Source of the DNA: Lentisphaeria bacterium
GTDB lineage: Bacteria > Verrucomicrobiota > Lentisphaeria > Oligosphaerales > Oligosphaeraceae
Length of the DNA stretch: 20,401 nt
Direction: 5' to 3'
NCBI GenBank assembly: GCA_016287975.1
Contig: JAEEXV010000287.1
Coordinates: 1 to 20,401, forward strand
The position numbers were made by a program, and so were the translations under genes. The notes beneath the pieces were generated by a model that was given only the letters and a program-made list of their open reading frames with translations, was not told the origin of the DNA and searched no databases. This document shows positions 1-8,900 of this stretch, in pieces. The first letter of the stretch is position 1; each line of letters opens with the position of its first letter.

Positions 1-49
1 CGACCCGCGACCCGCGACCCGCGACCCTCGACCCTCGACCCACGACCCG
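1..49. repeat. Tandem CGACCCN heptamer repeat (7 copies)
   Basis: Seven consecutive 7-bp units run from the window edge: four end in G (copies 1-3 and 7), two in T (4-5) and one in A (6). The array may extend beyond the window. It lies upstream of the aminopeptidase gene and is not coding in any convincing frame. It looks like a simple-sequence expansion; no function can be read from it. Confidence 0.85.
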
Positions 50-144
50 CAAAAAACCTTCGTGTCATACGGGCAGAGTTGCAATTCCATGCTACTTTTA
101 TCGCACCTCCCGTTTCCCCGTCCTCCCCACTCCTGCCGCAGAAT

Positions 145-1395
145 ATGCCCCCCGTCATCGACAACCTGCTCGCATTCCTGGACGCCACCCCGACCGCCTT
201 CCATACTGTCGCGGCATCGGCCGACCTGCTGGAGCAGGCTGGCTTCACACGCCTCGCGGAATGCGACGCCTGGGACACGGCTCCAGGCGGGCGTTATTAT
301 CTCACCCGCAACGGCTCCGCCCTCATCGCCTTCCAGATGCCGCAGGAGGCGCCCCGCGCCGCGCGCATCGCCGTCGCCCACAGCGACAGCCCCGCGCTGA
401 AATTGAAACTGGAAAGCGCCGAGACGGCGGGAGACTGCCTGCGCATTCCGATCGAGGTCTACGGCGGCCCCATCTACAGCACCTGGCTTGACAAGCCCCT
501 CGGCGTCGCGGGGCGCTTTCACTGGCAGTCGGGCTCGCGCCATCTTGAGCAACTGGTCATAAGCGACCTGCCGCTGGCGGTCATCCCGAATCCCGCCATC
601 CACCTCGCCGACCTCAACAACGGCTTCTCCTACAACCCCCAGGAGCACCTCGCCGCAATCTTCGGCTCAGGCGACGTCGGAACACTGGCACGGCGCCTCC
701 TCGACTGCGATTCCACCCCGCCCCTCCAGCCCTTCGTCGCCGAACTCTTCCTCTACGACGCCACCCCCGCCTGCACCGTCGGCCTCGACCAAAAACTCCT
801 CCAGGCCCCGCACCTCGACAACCGCTGCAGCTGCCACGCCGCCCTGACCGCCCTCATCAACGCCGCGGCGCAACCCGATCTGCTCCAGCTCGCCGCCTTC
901 TTCGACAATGAGGAATGCGGCTCCGTCAGCTACGCGGGCGCGGGCGGAAACTTCCTCGAATGCACCCTCGCGCGCCTCGCAGGCCCCGCCCCCGACGCCC
1001 TCCCGCGCCTCTGCGCCGCCTCCATGGTCTCCTCCGTGGACGCCGCGCACGCCATCCACCCGAACTTCCCCCATCGCCACGACCCAGGATACGCCCCCAT
1101 CCTCGGCAAGGGCATCGTCCTCAAGGAAAACGCCAACCAGCGCTACGCCACCGACGCCAGGACCGCGGCGTTCTTCCACGACTGCTGCAGCCGAGTCGGC
1201 ATCCAGACCCAGCACTTCGCCGCCCGCAGCGACGCCCGCTGCGGCTCCACCGTCGGCCCCGGCTGCGCCGCCCGCCTCGGCATCCCCGCCGTAGACCTCG
1301 GAATCCCCATGCTCGCCATGCACTCCGCCCGCGAGACCGCCCACCTCGACGACCAGGAACGCCTCGTCCTATATCTCCAGGCCTTCTTCGCCTAA
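145..1395 (+). CDS. apeB: M18 family aminopeptidase
   Basis: A cytoplasmic zinc aminopeptidase that removes N-terminal residues from peptides, 416 aa, close to the usual 420-430 aa of the family. The N-terminus (LLAFLDATPTAFHTV) is the typical M18 opening. Candidate metal and catalytic residues are all present: His79 in AHSDSPALKLK, Asp225 in LDNR, Glu256/Glu257 in DNEECGS, Asp299 in VDAAHA and His393 in MLAMHSARE. The frame stays open back to a TTG at 79, but the 22 extra residues are low-complexity and unlike the family, so the ATG at 145 is chosen; no strong ribosome-binding site precedes it. The stop is 7 nt before the next gene, so co-transcription with the two CBS membrane proteins is likely. 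Family is certain; peptide preference is unknown. Confidence 0.95.
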   Translation: MPPVIDNLLAFLDATPTAFHTVAASADLLEQAGFTRLAECDAWDTAPGGRYYLTRNGSALIAFQMPQEAPRAARIAVAHSDSPALKLKLESAETAGDCLRIPIEVYGGPIYSTWLDKPLGVAGRFHWQSGSRHLEQLVISDLPLAVIPNPAIHLADLNNGFSYNPQEHLAAIFGSGDVGTLARRLLDCDSTPPLQPFVAELFLYDATPACTVGLDQKLLQAPHLDNRCSCHAALTALINAAAQPDLLQLAAFFDNEECGSVSYAGAGGNFLECTLARLAGPAPDALPRLCAASMVSSVDAAHAIHPNFPHRHDPGYAPILGKGIVLKENANQRYATDARTAAFFHDCCSRVGIQTQHFAARSDARCGSTVGPGCAARLGIPAVDLGIPMLAMHSARETAHLDDQERLVLYLQAFFA

Positions 1396-1402
1396 CCACT
1401 TC

Positions 1403-2779
1403 GTGTCCGCCTATCTCCCATTGTTGCTTGGCATCGCGCTGCTCCTCGGACTCTCCTTCTTCTTCTCAGGCGCCGAGACCGCGCTGATGTCGCTCTCGCG
1501 CGCGCAACGCCGACGCCTGGAGCATGGACGCAGCCGCGAACGCGCCGTCTGGCGCCTCCTCCAAAACCCGCCGCGCGTGCTCGCCACCATCCTATTGGGC
1601 AACCTGTTCGTCAACACCCTCCTCACCGCCCTCACCGCCGCACTCCTCCACCGCCTCTTCTTCGGCTCCGCCGACTGGAACGGACGCCTCCTCCGCCCCG
1701 CCCTCGAAGCCTGCGGCCTCCGCCTCGGCGACACCGCGTGGCCCCGCCTCTACCACATCTTCGCAGTCCTCCTCAACATCGCCGTCGTCACCCCCGTGCT
1801 CATCCTGCTGGGCGAACTCACCCCGAAACTCACCGCCTACCGCAACAGCCTCTCCTTCGCCCGCAGCGCCGCACGCCCCCTCGCCGCCTTCGGGCACCTG
1901 GTCGCCCCCATCCTCTGGCTCCTCCAGCTCCTCGCCAACGCCGCCCGCAAACTCCTCCGCATCGCCCCCGACGCCCGAGGCTGGGACATGCTCACCGCCG
2001 CCGAGGTCGCCGCCGAACTCGACGCAGGCGCCGCGACGGGCGCCGCCTCCCCCGCCGAACACGAACTCCTCGAGCGCATCCTCCGCTTCGGCACCATCGA
2101 GGCCCGCGAGATCATGATCCCCCGCACCCAGATCATCGCCCTCGACGACCGACTCACCCTCCGCGAGGCCTTCGCCAGCGCACGCCAGGCCACCGTCAAC
2201 CACATCCCCGTCTACCACGGCGACATCGACGAAATCTGGGGCGTCCTCCCCTTCCGAAAGGTCCTCGCCTGGCGCAACTCACCCGACCTCGACCGCCCCC
2301 TCTCCCAATACCGCAACGCACTCGAAAACGGCGTCAACCCCGACCACCTCCCCCTCGACCCCATCTTCTTCGTCCCCGCCACCGCCAAAATCGACCGCCT
2401 CCTTGCCGACATGAAGGCAAACTCCTCCCGCATGGACGTCGTCGTCTCCGAATACGGCGGCACCCTCGGACTCCTCACCCGAAGCATGATCCTCGAAGAA
2501 ATCGTCGGTCGATACGCCTGCTCAGGCCGCGACTTCAACATCCTCCGAAAACTCCCTGGCGGCGGCTTCCTCGCCGACGGCCGCGCACGCCTGCGGGCCC
2601 TCGACGAACAACTCGACACCGAAATCGAATCCGACACCGAGACCCTCGCGGGATTCGTCATGGAGGCCCTCGGCCGCATCCCCGCCGCGGGCGACGCCTT
2701 CGACGCCCACGGCTTCCACTTCCGCGTGCTGCGCACCTCGGGACGCATCGCCTCCGCCGTCGCCATCACCCCCGCCTGA
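1403..2779 (+). CDS. CNNM/CorC-type (HlyC/CorC family) transmembrane CBS protein, copy 1
   Basis: A 458-aa inner-membrane protein of the DUF21-CBS-CorC_HlyC family, members of which act in magnesium/cobalt efflux or are annotated as hemolysin-like. It begins with a DUF21 membrane domain (about residues 1-190) containing the signature FFFSGAETALMSLSRAQRRR and several hydrophobic helices. A CBS pair follows (about 220-370), with MIPRTQIIALD, HIPVYHG and VVVSEYGGTLG. A C-terminal CorC_HlyC domain (about 380-458) includes TETLAGFVMEALGRIPAAGD. The start is a GTG 7 nt after the aminopeptidase stop, chosen because it gives the full first membrane segment. The stop overlaps the start of a paralogous gene. 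Transport direction and ion cannot be read from sequence. Confidence 0.92.
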   Translation: MSAYLPLLLGIALLLGLSFFFSGAETALMSLSRAQRRRLEHGRSRERAVWRLLQNPPRVLATILLGNLFVNTLLTALTAALLHRLFFGSADWNGRLLRPALEACGLRLGDTAWPRLYHIFAVLLNIAVVTPVLILLGELTPKLTAYRNSLSFARSAARPLAAFGHLVAPILWLLQLLANAARKLLRIAPDARGWDMLTAAEVAAELDAGAATGAASPAEHELLERILRFGTIEAREIMIPRTQIIALDDRLTLREAFASARQATVNHIPVYHGDIDEIWGVLPFRKVLAWRNSPDLDRPLSQYRNALENGVNPDHLPLDPIFFVPATAKIDRLLADMKANSSRMDVVVSEYGGTLGLLTRSMILEEIVGRYACSGRDFNILRKLPGGGFLADGRARLRALDEQLDTEIESDTETLAGFVMEALGRIPAAGDAFDAHGFHFRVLRTSGRIASAVAITPA

Positions 2780-4095
2780 TGCTCATCCTCTGCTACATCC
2801 TGATGTTCGCGCTCCTCGCGCTCTCCGCCTTCTACAACGGCGCTGAGACCGCCCTCACCAGCGCCAACCGCGTCTGGCTCAAGGAACGCGCCGCCTCAGG
2901 CGACGCGCGCGCCGCCATCGCCAGCCGCTTCCAGGAGAACAGCGAGCGCTTCCTGGGCACTGTCCTCATCGGCAACAACATCTGCGCCGTCAGCCTCGCC
3001 ACCGTCGGGCGCATCTCCATCGGCATGGCGCTCGTGCAAAGCGCCGTCATTCAGCGCATCCTCCCCGGCCTCGCCGCCGACGGCTCCAGCTGGGCCGAAT
3101 GGCTGACCTCCATCATCCTCACCCCCGTCGCCCTCATCTTCGCCGAAGTCCTCCCCAAGGCCGCGGGACGCGCACGCGCCAACCGCCTCGCCCTCGCCTG
3201 CGCCCGCCCCATGCGCCTCTCCGAGCGCCTCCTCGCCCCCCTCGTCTGGATGATGGCGGGACTCTCACGACTCCTCACCCCCGCCGCCCAGGACGACGCA
3301 CGCGCACGCATCACCCGCGACGACCTCAAGTCCCTCGCCGAAATGGCCGCCGAGCAGGGCCTCGTCGGCGAGGACGCGGGCGAGATGCTCCAGACCGTCC
3401 TCGACCTCGACCAGCAGCCCGTCGAGACCGCGATGGTCCCCCTCATCGAGATCCAGTCCGTGCCCGACACCGCCACCGTGCGCGACGTCCTGGAACTCAC
3501 CGCCCGCACTGGCTTCACCTACCTGCCCGTCTTCCACGAGCGCGTCGACCGCATCATCGGCGTCGTCTCCCTCAAGGACATCTCCGCACGCCACGCCCCC
3601 GCCGACGACGAGGAGGCCTTCCTCGCCGCACCCATCCGCCCGTATATCGCCCGCGACCTGCTCTACGTCCCCGAATCCCAGTCCGTCAACACCCTCCTCG
3701 GCGAACTGCGCCAGCGCCGCATCCCCATCGCCGCCGTCGTCGACGAATACGGCGGCATCATCGGCATGGTCGCCGTCGAGGATCTGGTCGAACTCATCAC
3801 TGGCAGCCTCAACGACGAGCGCGACGAGGAGATCTCCTCCATCCGCCGCCTCTCCCCCGACGCCTTCCTCTGCAGCGGCCGCATGGAGATCCGCACCCTC
3901 GAAGAGCATCTCGGCATGGACATCCAGAACCAGGGCTTCGAGACCGCCGCGGGCCTCGTCCTGAAACTCGCGGGGCACATTCCCGCCGCGGGCGAGCATG
4001 TGCATTTCCGTCAAGTCACCATCACGGTGCTTGAAGTCGTCAACCACCGAATCACCCGCCTCAAGTTCCAGCGCAGCCAGACACCAGGCGAATGA
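2779..4095 (+). CDS. CNNM/CorC-type (HlyC/CorC family) transmembrane CBS protein, copy 2
   Basis: A 438-aa paralogue of the preceding gene with the same order: DUF21 membrane domain with AFYNGAETALTSANRVWL near the N-terminus, a CBS pair (MVPLIEIQSVPD, YLPVFHERVDRIIGVV, AAVVDEYGGIIGMVAVEDL) and a CorC_HlyC domain ending in TVLEVVNHRITRLKF. The ATG overlaps the upstream stop by one base (TGATG), indicating translational coupling. The frame is open upstream to 1738, but that part is an Arg/Pro-rich shadow of copy 1. Adjacent DUF21-CBS paralogues may work as a heteromeric pair; this is inference. The stop lies about 10 nt before the first REP hairpin, which may end the transcript. Confidence 0.93.
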   Translation: MLILCYILMFALLALSAFYNGAETALTSANRVWLKERAASGDARAAIASRFQENSERFLGTVLIGNNICAVSLATVGRISIGMALVQSAVIQRILPGLAADGSSWAEWLTSIILTPVALIFAEVLPKAAGRARANRLALACARPMRLSERLLAPLVWMMAGLSRLLTPAAQDDARARITRDDLKSLAEMAAEQGLVGEDAGEMLQTVLDLDQQPVETAMVPLIEIQSVPDTATVRDVLELTARTGFTYLPVFHERVDRIIGVVSLKDISARHAPADDEEAFLAAPIRPYIARDLLYVPESQSVNTLLGELRQRRIPIAAVVDEYGGIIGMVAVEDLVELITGSLNDERDEEISSIRRLSPDAFLCSGRMEIRTLEEHLGMDIQNQGFETAAGLVLKLAGHIPAAGEHVHFRQVTITVLEVVNHRITRLKFQRSQTPGE

Positions 4096-4104
4096 ACCGC
4101 CACC

Positions 4105-4312
4105 GCTGGCGAGCAAGCTCGCCAGCACACGCGCCACCGCCCATATCCAAGCCGCCCCCGCATTCACCCGCGTGTGCCTGCGGGCTTGCCCGCAGGTAAA
4201 GCCCCGCTTCCCCGCCACCGCTGGCGAGCAAGCTCGCCAGCACACGCGCCACCGCCCATATCTACGCCAGCCCCGCATTCACCCGGCGTGTGCCTGCGGG
4301 CTTGCCCGCAGG
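4105..4312. repeat. REP/REPIN cluster, left side of the RAYT gene
   Basis: This stretch alternates two perfect hairpins. Type A (CTGGCGAGCAAGCTCGCCAG core) lies at 4105-4126 and 4220-4241. Type B (CCTGCGGGCTTGCCCGCAGG) lies at 4177-4196 and 4293-4312. B plus the following A form one composite unit at 4171-4246, bounded by an outer inverted repeat CGTGTGC...GCACACG and separated by a linker of about 23 nt. Read in reverse, A becomes GTGTGC followed by a hairpin that matches B at most positions, so A and B are diverged REP copies in opposite orientation. The first A and last B are unpaired. The cluster fills the convergent gap between the CorC-like gene and the transposase gene and may also act as a two-way terminator. 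Repeats and symmetry are seen directly; the REPIN name is inference. Confidence 0.85.
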
Positions 4313-4323
4313 GAAAACCCCGC

Positions 4324-5481
4324 TCACCCGCCCATCCCCGAGCCGCCCCCTGTCATCCGCCTGGCATGTGCAGCCGCCTCGGCCAGTCCGTCGATGTCGG
4401 CAGGCTGCATTCCGCTGTAGTGGATATCAGCGGCGCCTTCTCCCGCCAGCCATTGGCACAGGCGGTTCATGGCAAGTGCGTCGGTTCGCGTCATTGGTTT
4501 TCTTCCAGGCTGAAAGGGCCATGCAATCGGCGCCAGCATCAACAGCCGTCCGTCGGCACAGGCATCAAAATAGCGGCCTGTGGGCTTCTGCAATCTTGAA
4601 AAGCCCTTGTTGTGCATCGTCACCAGCGGCATCCCTGCGTCCAGCGCCTCGCGGGCAATTTGCCGTTCGCCATCGCTGATGCACGGCGACAGCAGCACTG
4701 CGCCGCCATTTGCCGCCGTGAAATACGATGCCTTGCGCACCGCATATTCCGCCGTCTGGAACGCGATTCGAGGCACACCGTTTTGGTCGCAAACAATCTC
4801 TGGCGCGCTCCCGTCACGAGGCCGCATCCGCAGATATCCGAAATCCCGCCGCGAGATCTGCACCTGTGCCAGATACTTGGAAAGCAGGAAATGGTTCCCG
4901 ATCGCGGAAAAATGCCCGATCCGTCCTGCGCCTAGATCTACAGCGATGTCCCGTGCCATTCGAAACAATTCGGGATGGGTGCGTTTGATGGCTAGCCGAC
5001 GCGGATTGTCCAGCAAGTACGAGAGACCTTTGCGGAAGCGCTCGTCCGTCCACAGAATTGAATCCTGAAAACCTGCACACCACAGGCTGTCGCCTGCCGT
5101 CACCCCAGGTGGCACGCCATCCCCGCCCAATGCCCGCGCGGACGCCGTGCTTTTTGCCTTGAAACTGCCAATGATATGCCCAAGCGGATGACGCTGCCGC
5201 GTCAGCACCTGAAGAATTCCGTGCAAATGCTCAGGCATCAATTGCAAGGCTATCGGCACCACGCCGTCCCAGGTCATCCCGAGTTTCCGCCAGCACTCCA
5301 CAACCGCCTCGCCCAACCTCGTAGGATGGATCTGCCATTCATCCCCTTCCTGCACAAGATTCCCCAGCCAATCCCGCGAACGATCCGCCATGGAAATCAT
5401 CACCATATACGTGCCTGGCCGCCGATAGTCCCAATTGCGGCACCGCCTTGTCATCGAATGAATGACCTCCCGATGGGGCAT
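4324..5481 (-). CDS. REP-associated tyrosine transposase (RAYT, Y1/HUH superfamily) with extra C-terminal domain
   Basis: A 385-aa single-strand DNA transposase of the IS200-like Y1 superfamily. RAYTs cut and join REP hairpins. The N-terminal half holds the fold: RRPGTYMVMI (21-29), the HUH motif MPEHLHGI with His85 and His87, IIGSFKAKST (103-112), and the catalytic Tyr155 in YLLDNPRR preceded by FQDSILWTDERF. Residues about 225-385 are not part of a normal RAYT. They contain GGAVLLSPCISDGERQI, GMPLVTMHNKGF, KPTGRYFDACADGRLLMLAP and a TRTDALAMNRLCQWL helix, reminiscent of a DprA/LOG-like Rossmann domain. The start at 5481 is fixed by AGGAG (5488-5492) six bases upstream. Base composition by eye is lower in G+C than the neighbours, suggesting transfer. 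REP hairpins flank both sides, the nearest 11 nt past the stop. RAYT identity is firm; the C-terminal call is tentative. Confidence 0.9.
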   Translation of the reverse strand: MPHREVIHSMTRRCRNWDYRRPGTYMVMISMADRSRDWLGNLVQEGDEWQIHPTRLGEAVVECWRKLGMTWDGVVPIALQLMPEHLHGILQVLTRQRHPLGHIIGSFKAKSTASARALGGDGVPPGVTAGDSLWCAGFQDSILWTDERFRKGLSYLLDNPRRLAIKRTHPELFRMARDIAVDLGAGRIGHFSAIGNHFLLSKYLAQVQISRRDFGYLRMRPRDGSAPEIVCDQNGVPRIAFQTAEYAVRKASYFTAANGGAVLLSPCISDGERQIAREALDAGMPLVTMHNKGFSRLQKPTGRYFDACADGRLLMLAPIAWPFQPGRKPMTRTDALAMNRLCQWLAGEGAADIHYSGMQPADIDGLAEAAAHARRMTGGGSGMGG

Positions 5482-5526
5482 AAGAAACTCCTATTGCAAA
5501 AGCACAAATTATGATGCAATAATGAT

Positions 5527-5556
5527 AATATAATGATGTATCTGTGTTTTTTTCAA
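5527..5556 (-). promoter_or_regulatory. Promoter of the RAYT gene
   Basis: Read on the minus strand, TTGAAA (5556-5551) is followed after 18 bases by TATATT (5532-5527), a good sigma-70-like match in an AT-rich island (about 5493-5560) within an otherwise very GC-rich region. The predicted start near 5520 leaves a leader of about 40 nt with an AGGAG ribosome-binding site at 5488-5492. The gene therefore seems to be transcribed alone. Confidence 0.6.
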
Positions 5557-5617
5557 CCGCCAGCAAACCCATTCATCCTGCCCGCCCCCAACTCTCCCCG
5601 CCACCGCATTTGCCCGG

Positions 5618-5975
5618 CGTGTGCCTGCGGGCTTGCCCGCAGGTAAAGCCCCGATTCCTCGCCACCGCTGGCGAGCAAGCTCGCCAGCACACGCCCCCCC
5701 CATATCTACGCAAGCCCCGCATTCACCCAGCGTGTGCCTGCGGGCTTGCCCGCAGGTAAAGCCCCGATTCCCCGCCCCCGCTGGCGAGCAAGCTCGCCAG
5801 CACACGCGCCACCCGCCCATATCCACGCCAGCCCCGCATTCACCCAGCGTGTGCCTGCGGGCTTGCCCGCAGGTAAAGCCCCGCTCCCCCGCCACCGCTG
5901 GCGAGCAAGCGCGCCAGCGCACGCACGCAAGCCCCGCATTCACCCGGCGTGTGCCTGCGGGCTTTAGCCCGCAGG
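5618..5975. repeat. REP/REPIN cluster, right side of the RAYT gene
   Basis: Three complete B-A composite units of 76 bp each lie at 5618-5693, 5731-5806 and 5848-5923. B hairpins are at 5624-5643, 5737-5756 and 5854-5873; A hairpins are at 5667-5688, 5780-5801 and 5897-5918. The third A carries a mismatch (GCGCGCCAGC) and its outer repeat is imperfect (GCGCACG). A lone B with a longer TTTA loop lies at 5954-5975, ten bases past the stop of the minus-strand glycosidase gene. Unit length and linker match the left cluster. Spacer segments between units (CATATC-ACGC-AGCCCCGCATTCACCC) are also conserved, so the array could have grown by tandem duplication. Confidence 0.85.
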
Positions 5976-5985
5976 CCAGTTCTGC

Positions 5986-8900
5986 CTATCGTGTGATCAC
6001 ATATCGGAAGGCCTTGCCGTCCACGGGCAGCGTGATGCGGCCGCCCGCGACGGTGCATTCGACTGGCGCGCCGATGGCCTTGCCCACCTGCGTCTCGGCC
6101 TGCACGCGCACCTTGGCGCACTTCTCCCAGCCAGCGCACTTGCCCAGCGCGAGCGTCACCGTCTCGGCTTCCTCGAAGGGGCACGGCGTCAGCGTCAGGC
6201 GCGACTCGCAGCGCTTCAGGAGATAGGCGTGTTTCGCCTGGACCGCGGCCTCGGGCACTTCGCCATCGCGATATTCGAGCGCGGGCGAATGCATGAAGTC
6301 GGCGCGCCTGCCGTTGCGCAGCACCGAGTAGACCTGGTGGCTGCCGTCGGGCATCGCGGCGGCGAAGCCGCTGGACGGCAGATCGAAGCGGCGTCCGCAG
6401 ACCGCGACGGGAAACGCCTGCTGCTGTTCGTTGAGATTGACGGCGACCTCGAAGCCATTGGAGTAGGTGAGTTTCACCTGGTTCTGCTTCAGCGTCCCCG
6501 CCGCGATGGCGGCCTCGATCGGCGCGAGTTTCCCGTTCACCTGGTATTCGATGGCGCGGATCGGCACCAGTGCGAAACAGCGCTGCAGGGGCTGGATCAT
6601 GAAGTAGCTCAGCAGCATGAATTTCGGCATCGTCTTGTCATAGGGTTCGCCATGATAGACGCCGAAGAGGTGCCCCGTCGAGCCATACGCGTATTCATAG
6701 ACCAGCGCATTGTAGATGCCGACCTCGGGCTTGACGCCCGCGCCCTTCCAGTTGAGCGCGGTGAGTTCGTATCCGCAGTCCACGCTCATCGGGTGGATCT
6801 TGCGCAGATTGAAATCTGGGACCAGCGGCATCTTCATCCGCTGCGGCTGAGCGTAGCTGTCGCAGAGCCCCGCGAAGAACATCTGCGTCTTGCCCTCCGA
6901 GAGCACTGGCCCGAAGTCCTTCTCCTCCTGGCGCAGCGACTCGACGAAGACGCGGTAGGCCGCCGAGAACTTCGCCGCCTCGGGGGCGCGCGCGTCGTAG
7001 TCCGTGTAGCGCCACATCGGCGGGCAGGTGATCTGGTCGAGATACGCGCAGTTCGGCGCGAACTTCCGCCGCATGTCCGCATTGTAGCGCTTCTGCGCCG
7101 CGACCAGCCGCGAGATCTTGGTCTGCTTGGACATCCCCGAACTGTAGATCCAGTGGGAATCGGGATGCAGGTTCAGCATGTCCTCGTCCCACAGCGCGCG
7201 CGAGAACTGGCTCAGCAGCATGTGGTCGGTGTAGAGCCCCAGTCGGAAGCCCAGCGACTGCATCGCCTTGACGTAGATCGCCAGCGCGGCGTCCCCGCCG
7301 ATGCCTGGCTCGCAGAAGTCCACGTCGGGATCGATGAACGTGGCGGGGTTGCCGCACCGATAGGGCGTGTACATTCGGTTGATGTCGCCGTGGTGGCGGA
7401 CATTCAGGCGCTCCATGCCGTAGTCGCGGCAGAGTTTCCACATCGAGAACTCGCGCTGGAAGTACTCTGGGAAGGGCAGGCGCGGCACATACCACATGCG
7501 CGTCACCCACACGTCGTCGACAGTCTCGCGCACCGTCGGGCGCACGGGGTTCGGGATGTTCGGCAGCACCGTGTCCAGGCGCGGCCCCACCGTCACGAAG
7601 ATCCGCTCGCGCACGGGGTTGCGCTTCCCCGCCGTCGTCGGCCAATAGTAGCTGCCGCCGTTGACGACCGAGAAGTCCCGCACGGCGTCGGTCTTCGCCG
7701 CCGCGCCCTTGTCCTCCACCCAGCGGTGGTCGGCGGTCGCCGCATTCAGCTCGTAGTGCCCGTTCTCCTGGGCGCTCGACTTGCCGAAGAGCCCCGACGC
7801 GTCGCTGTTGTACCAGTCGAGGAAGACGGAGGCATAGAGGCCGTCCGCGCAGAAGATGCCTGGCGGATAGGAGGCATGGAACCAGCGCCCCAGATTCAGA
7901 TACGGCAGTTCGACGACCCGCCCCTTGATCCCCGTGATCGCGCCGACCTGCACTTCGCCGACCGCCCCCTCGCCGCCAGTGAGTTCCACCGACAGCGCCC
8001 CCTCCATCTGCTCCAGGCGCCACGCCGCCGCGACCGTGCGGCCGCCAGGCAGCGAATAGCGCCATTCCAGCACGAGCGCCTTGCCGTCGATGCGGCTGCC
8101 CGTGAGTTCCGCCTTGACCTCTGGCGAGCCTGGCGCGACGAGATCACCCGCCTTCGCGGGGAATTCGGCGTTGCGCGCCCAGTGGAAGCCGCCGCCCTGC
8201 ATCGGGCGGAAGGTGCGGCCGCCGAAGGTCGCGGCGATGTCCCCCAGCGTTCCCGTCTTCGCCTCGACCGTGAACTCCGTCGCCGTGCCCTTGGCGTCCA
8301 CGCTGCGGAAGCGCCACTTGCGCGCGCCCTCCGCCGTCAGCGTCTTCGCCTTCGCGGGGGCCGCGGGCGTCGGCAGGATGGTCTCGGGGCGGGTCGGCAC
8401 GCCGAGTTCCTTCCACGAGGGCACGCGCGCGTCCGCAGGCAGCGGTTTCTTGCTGCGCAGGTAGAAACGAAGATTGTCGAAATAGTAGATGCGCGTCGTG
8501 TCCTCGAAGCCCGTGAAGCGGATCGCGACGAACTCCGCGCCCGCCTTCACCGTCTCCTTCAGCGGAATGTGGTGGATGCCCCAGCCGAATTCCAGAAAGC
8601 CTCCCATGTCCCCCGTCGTGTGCACCTTCCCGTCAGGGGTGCGATAGTCCACGAAATAGCGGAGCTTCGGGCGCTTCGCCGAACTGTAGTCCGTCGCGAA
8701 GCGCCAGATGTCGATGCTGTCGAAGTCGTGGTCGATGCGGATGGGCTTCGGCGGCGCCAGCACCGCCTCCGCGCCCGCCAGCGGCTTCGGCCCTTGCACG
8801 AACTCCGTGCGTAGCACATAGTCGCCCCACAGCGGCACCTCGCCGCTGCGCGTAATGCGCGCCTTCACCGCCCCCGCTGGCACGGTCACCGTCCAGCCCG

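Noticed and set aside
79..144. Upstream TTG start for the aminopeptidase
   Set aside because: It would add 22 low-complexity residues absent from the family; the ATG at 145 gives the normal N-terminus.
4105..4312. CRISPR or IS-end interpretation of the hairpin clusters
   Set aside because: Spacers between hairpins are themselves conserved, units are palindromic pairs, and no matching terminal inverted repeats or target duplications define an IS around the transposase gene.
5509..5967. Small open frames translating to repeated MPAGLPAGKAP-like peptides
   Set aside because: They are translations of the REP hairpins and recur wherever the repeats occur; there is no sign of selection as protein.
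6229..8814. Long plus-strand open frame (861 codons) opposite the LamG-glycosidase gene
   Set aside because: It is an Arg/Ala/Val-rich shadow of the real minus-strand gene, with no domain motifs and no ribosome-binding site. High G+C makes long antisense frames common here.
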